Part shown: positions 61,735 to 64,000 of the stretch, one piece after another
Position numbering within the stretch: the first letter of the stretch is position 1
Layout of the letters: every line of letters starts with the position of its first letter
Source: Levilactobacillus senmaizukei DSM 21775 = NBRC 103853
GTDB lineage: Bacteria > Bacillota > Bacilli > Lactobacillales > Lactobacillaceae
Direction of reading: 5' to 3'
NCBI RefSeq assembly: GCF_001592085.1
Contig: NZ_BCWD01000009.1
Coordinates: forward strand, 23,620 to 87,619
Length of the DNA stretch: 64,000 nucleotides
Program-made: the position numbers and the translations under genes
Notes under the pieces: generated by a model
What the model saw: only the letters and a program-made list of their open reading frames with translations
Database searches by the model: none
What the model was told of the DNA's origin: nothing

Positions 61735-61740
61735 TTTTTT
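61707..61740 (-). promoter_or_regulatory. -1 programmed ribosomal frameshift signal
   Basis: In the capsid frame GCA AAA AAC TAG the heptamer A AAA AAC (61734-61740) is in phase. A 6-nt spacer (61728-61733, including the stop) leads to a perfect 7-bp stem CGCCGCC/GGCGGCG with loop TGAAAAT (61707-61727). Site, spacing and stem all fit the standard -1 signal. Confidence 0.85.
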
Positions 61741-62819
61741 GCTGGGGTGTCAGTAGTGGTTGTCGTACTGGAATCACCGGCCGGCGTTTCAGCTCCCGCA
61801 ACGTTCATGACCACAATGTTACGCGCCTTATCCAAGGTAGGCAGTACCTTTTGTGAGACGTAAGTCATGGTGGCGACTGGATTGTCTGTTCGCTTGGTAT
61901 ACATCGTGATACCGTCGGAGGTCCGGGATAACTGATATTGACTACCGCTTAATCCCAAGTCTTCATTGGTGTCTGTCCATGACATCCGACCAACACCACC
62001 ATCTGGAATCAGAACAACCACATCATCAGGAATGAAACGGTCCTTGCCCACTCCCTTGTTATAAATTAAGGGTTGTACGCCGCCCAAAGTATCCGTAAAC
62101 AGCGCTTTTACCGACGACTGTGAAATAGCGATGTTGTTATTAGTCTTGGCGATTGCCAAACTATTAATGACTTCACCAGACTTGCCAATCTTCCGGAAAG
62201 TGCGCCCGTTCATGATGGCATACGCAATGACTGTTCCGTTATCATCATTAATTTGGTCAATTTGGTCTTGAAGGTCAGCCAATGGCGTTGAATCCATCGT
62301 TCCCCAAGGAGTCTTAACTGTTACTTTGTGCTCTTCAGGTAACTTGAAGTCTCGCTTATAAAGAATACCGTTGCTATTTACCGTGATACGACCCGTTGTT
62401 AAGGCCTGCATTGCTAAAATTTCACGGGTATACAATGCGTCACTAAGCAATGAAGCTGGGTCTTTGTATTGTGTATTGGTAATAGCTTCGACTTGTGCAG
62501 CATTAGCATTATTCGCTAAGGCACGAACCAAGTCATTACGGCGCTTTTCGTTCATCGCCTTATAGTTCTTGAAAGGAATGGCCTGCAGCGTTTCACTTTC
62601 AAATCCGATGTTATCGCGCTTGATTGAAGCCACATCATCAGTCGTAGCTGACATCATTTCAACCGGGTGGTCTTGTCCGTAAAGCATTTCAATTTGATCC
62701 GTAGCGCTATATGACACATCAAAAACACTTTGATATAGGTATGGCCCACGCTCGTTTACCCGTGTATTCCACCATGCAATAATGGCGGTTGGATTTTCAA
62801 TATCTGAAATTGTTCGCAT
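61731..62819 (-). CDS. Major capsid protein, E-like family
   Basis: 362 aa. Features of lambda gpE-type (Phage_cap_E) capsids: SVFDVSYSATDQIEMLYGQD, VASIKRDNIGFESETLQAIP, YAIMNGRTFRKIGKS, PDDVVVLIPDGGVGRMSW. The Thr-rich end stops at TAG in the frameshift signal; a fraction of product should be 409 aa. Preceded by a decoration gene as in lambda (D before E). Confidence 0.85.
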   Translation of the reverse strand: MRTISDIENPTAIIAWWNTRVNERGPYLYQSVFDVSYSATDQIEMLYGQDHPVEMMSATTDDVASIKRDNIGFESETLQAIPFKNYKAMNEKRRNDLVRALANNANAAQVEAITNTQYKDPASLLSDALYTREILAMQALTTGRITVNSNGILYKRDFKLPEEHKVTVKTPWGTMDSTPLADLQDQIDQINDDNGTVIAYAIMNGRTFRKIGKSGEVINSLAIAKTNNNIAISQSSVKALFTDTLGGVQPLIYNKGVGKDRFIPDDVVVLIPDGGVGRMSWTDTNEDLGLSGSQYQLSRTSDGITMYTKRTDNPVATMTYVSQKVLPTLDKARNIVVMNVAGAETPAGDSSTTTTTDTPAKN

Positions 62820-62831
62820 TAATGTTCCCTC

Positions 62832-63224
62832 CTAATTCCGGTCGATTACTGACAATTTAGGCAGAACTGCCTTTAATGAATTTTTAAATTCTTCAGTATA
62901 TGTCTTTTGAGTATCTGAATTCATTCGATGCCGGTTAATTGTCCCAGAAGTGATAATTGACGCCGGAATCGCACCTTCCAAAATGTTATAATCTTGGCGC
63001 AAAATGCCTTGAACAGCCGTTGCATCAGTTGTTGGTACTAAAACTACCGAACCATCGTCACTCAATTCGAAGTCTTTACTTGCAGTCAAAGGTGTACCGG
63101 CCAACAAATACTTATTACCATCTGTATCTACAACAGCGGTGGGATCATCAACCATCCCGGCAATCATCGTGGCATTTTCGTCGTCAATTAAAATATCTGG
63201 ACTAGTTCCATATTTCTTAGTCAC
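62832..63224 (-). CDS. Putative head decoration protein
   Basis: 130 aa, between scaffold and E-like capsid genes. SDDGSVVLVPTTDATAVQGI and EGAIPASIITSGTINRHRMN resemble decoration proteins paired with gpE-type capsids (gpD position). Assignment rests largely on gene order. Confidence 0.68.
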   Translation of the reverse strand: MTKKYGTSPDILIDDENATMIAGMVDDPTAVVDTDGNKYLLAGTPLTASKDFELSDDGSVVLVPTTDATAVQGILRQDYNILEGAIPASIITSGTINRHRMNSDTQKTYTEEFKNSLKAVLPKLSVIDRN

Positions 63225-63248
63225 TGTATATTCCTCCTATTCGTATCT

Positions 63249-63911
63249 CTACTTAAAACTATCCAAAGAAGCACGTGACTGATTTGATTTAGCAATCGAT
63301 TCGCCAAGATCCGCAAGTGATTCCGTCTTGTGCTTGGTATCACCAGGAATTTTGCCAGCCTGATACTCTTTACGGACACTAGTTTCAGTATCCTTCTGGA
63401 TAGAAGTGACGAATTTCAACAGTTTGCTGGCATTGTCGATAGTCTGGTCGTGATCGTTAGTAACCAAGACTTCAACGATGTCTTTTGGGATATTAACCCC
63501 ACTCTCACTGAAAACGCTGACTGTTTCGTCAACGGTGTCACGGCGGGCAATCTGAGCTTTAAGCTCAGCTACTTCCTTCTGTTCAGGAGTCTGTGTTGCT
63601 GGTTTGTCTGTCTTCTTTCCTCGCAACTTTTCAAGCTCCGTCTGGGCCTTTTCAAGCTGTTCCTGCAGTTCATTCTTTTTGCCCTGTTCTTTGCCAATCC
63701 GACCCTTTAACTTTTCAATGATGGCATCTGTTTTTCCACCATCATCTGAATTTTCAGACTCCTCATTATTTCTATCAGAGCTATCTTCTGAGTCAGATGC
63801 CTCTTGTGAGTCGGCCCCATCATTGTTCGAATTTTCGGAATCAGTATCTGAATCAGGTTCTGCAAAGTACTGCAAGTTCATTGGTAGAATCGTTGTCTTA
63901 AATCGTTTCAT
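63249..63911 (-). CDS. Phage capsid scaffolding protein (DUF4355-like)
   Basis: 220 aa from MKRFKTTILPMNLQYFAE, the common N-terminus of such scaffolds; AAAGGAG lies nine bases upstream. Then a very acidic Asp/Ser/Glu stretch (about 20-65), a coiled coil (IEKLKGRIGKEQGKKNELQE) and a C-terminal helical region with a basic tail. It guides prohead assembly and is lost before packaging. Confidence 0.83.
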   Translation of the reverse strand: MKRFKTTILPMNLQYFAEPDSDTDSENSNNDGADSQEASDSEDSSDRNNEESENSDDGGKTDAIIEKLKGRIGKEQGKKNELQEQLEKAQTELEKLRGKKTDKPATQTPEQKEVAELKAQIARRDTVDETVSVFSESGVNIPKDIVEVLVTNDHDQTIDNASKLLKFVTSIQKDTETSVRKEYQAGKIPGDTKHKTESLADLGESIAKSNQSRASLDSFK

Positions 63912-64000
63912 GTCAATTGCTCCTTTCGCGCATTTAAGGCCGTGGGAGGCCATACTCGGTTGTTTTTAAGGCCGCAAACAGGAAAAAGGCCATAAAAAAA
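63912..64000. other. Spacer upstream of the scaffold gene
   Basis: 89 bp containing GGCCTT-rich short repeats (GGCCTT four times on the minus strand); the upstream gene is outside the window. Confidence 0.35.

Larger units (their letters stand above)
41159..64000 (-). mobile_element. Prophage with contractile tail, partial
   Basis: Continuous leftward block of tightly packed phage genes running off the right edge: scaffold, decoration, capsid, connectors, sheath, tube, chaperones, tape measure, baseplate, fibres, holin, lysin. Sheath, tube and XkdP-XkdT-like baseplate genes show a myovirus-type tail. Head packaging, replication, lysogeny and integrase genes are expected to the right of the window. 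The left end is approximate. Confidence 0.93.

Overview
The window reads as the chromosome of a low-to-moderate GC lactic acid bacterium of the family Lactobacillaceae, most likely a heterofermentative Levilactobacillus brevis-like species. This placement is inferred from gene content, not from a marker search. The pointers are a D-aspartate cross-bridge gene set (racemase, ATP-grasp ligase, asparagine-synthase-like amidase), a GH65 phosphorylase next to beta-phosphoglucomutase, an SMK-type leader on metK, an LPQTN surface protein with a KxYKxGKxW signal peptide and a MucBP-like module, and an LLH-family phage holin.

Layout. 1-5.5 kb: cell-wall class A PBP, then ArgR and ArgS. argR has its own promoter region with a tandem ARG-box candidate; argS sits behind a T-box whose specifier loop shows an Arg codon (CGG). 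5.8-8.1 kb: secreted amidase, a RibD/DHFR-fold protein and a small membrane protein. 8.1-12.1 kb: aspartate racemase, D-Asp ligase and an AsnB/AsnH-type amidotransferase, which together should make and amidate the D-Asp bridge of L-Lys-D-Asp peptidoglycan. 12.2-22.3 kb: FNR-like regulator, PepD dipeptidase, a UvrA paralogue without the UvrB-binding region, a lipoprotein, a broken gene for a small secreted Cys/His peptide, tRNA-Leu, a UPF0145/VanZ pair and a large LRR-like LPQTN surface protein. 23-25.3 kb: an OhrR-type regulator whose terminator loop has been split by a 1.7-kb IS3-family element; the element is dead through a frameshift in orfB. 25.3-39.9 kb: CPBP protease, a candidate small RNA, 2-hydroxyacid dehydrogenase, GH65 phosphorylase/pgmB, HAD phosphatase, deoxynucleoside kinase, a 14-TM efflux pump, metK with an SMK (SAM-III) riboswitch, and a secreted matrixin-like protease. 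39.97-41.16 kb: no clear genes; the host/prophage junction lies here.

From about 41.16 kb to the end there is a leftward-transcribed prophage of the contractile-tail (myovirus) type, cut by the window's right edge. In transcription order it carries scaffold, decoration protein, E-type major capsid, two duplicated small proteins, connectors, sheath, tube, tail chaperones, tape measure, a PBSX-like baseplate series (XkdP to XkdT-like), fibres, XkdX-like, membrane proteins, holin and GH25 lysin.

The most interesting signals are recoding signals and non-coding RNA. The capsid gene ends on a textbook -1 frameshift site (A AAA AAC, 6-nt spacer, 7-bp GC stem) that would append a HeH/LEM-like domain. 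The tape-measure gene is one 1891-codon frame interrupted by an in-frame TAG. The tail chaperone pair needs a +1 (or -2) shift. An intergenic plus-strand transcript unit at about 26.2 kb has two successive hairpins, both showing the same CCCCCAA loop, followed by a strong terminator.
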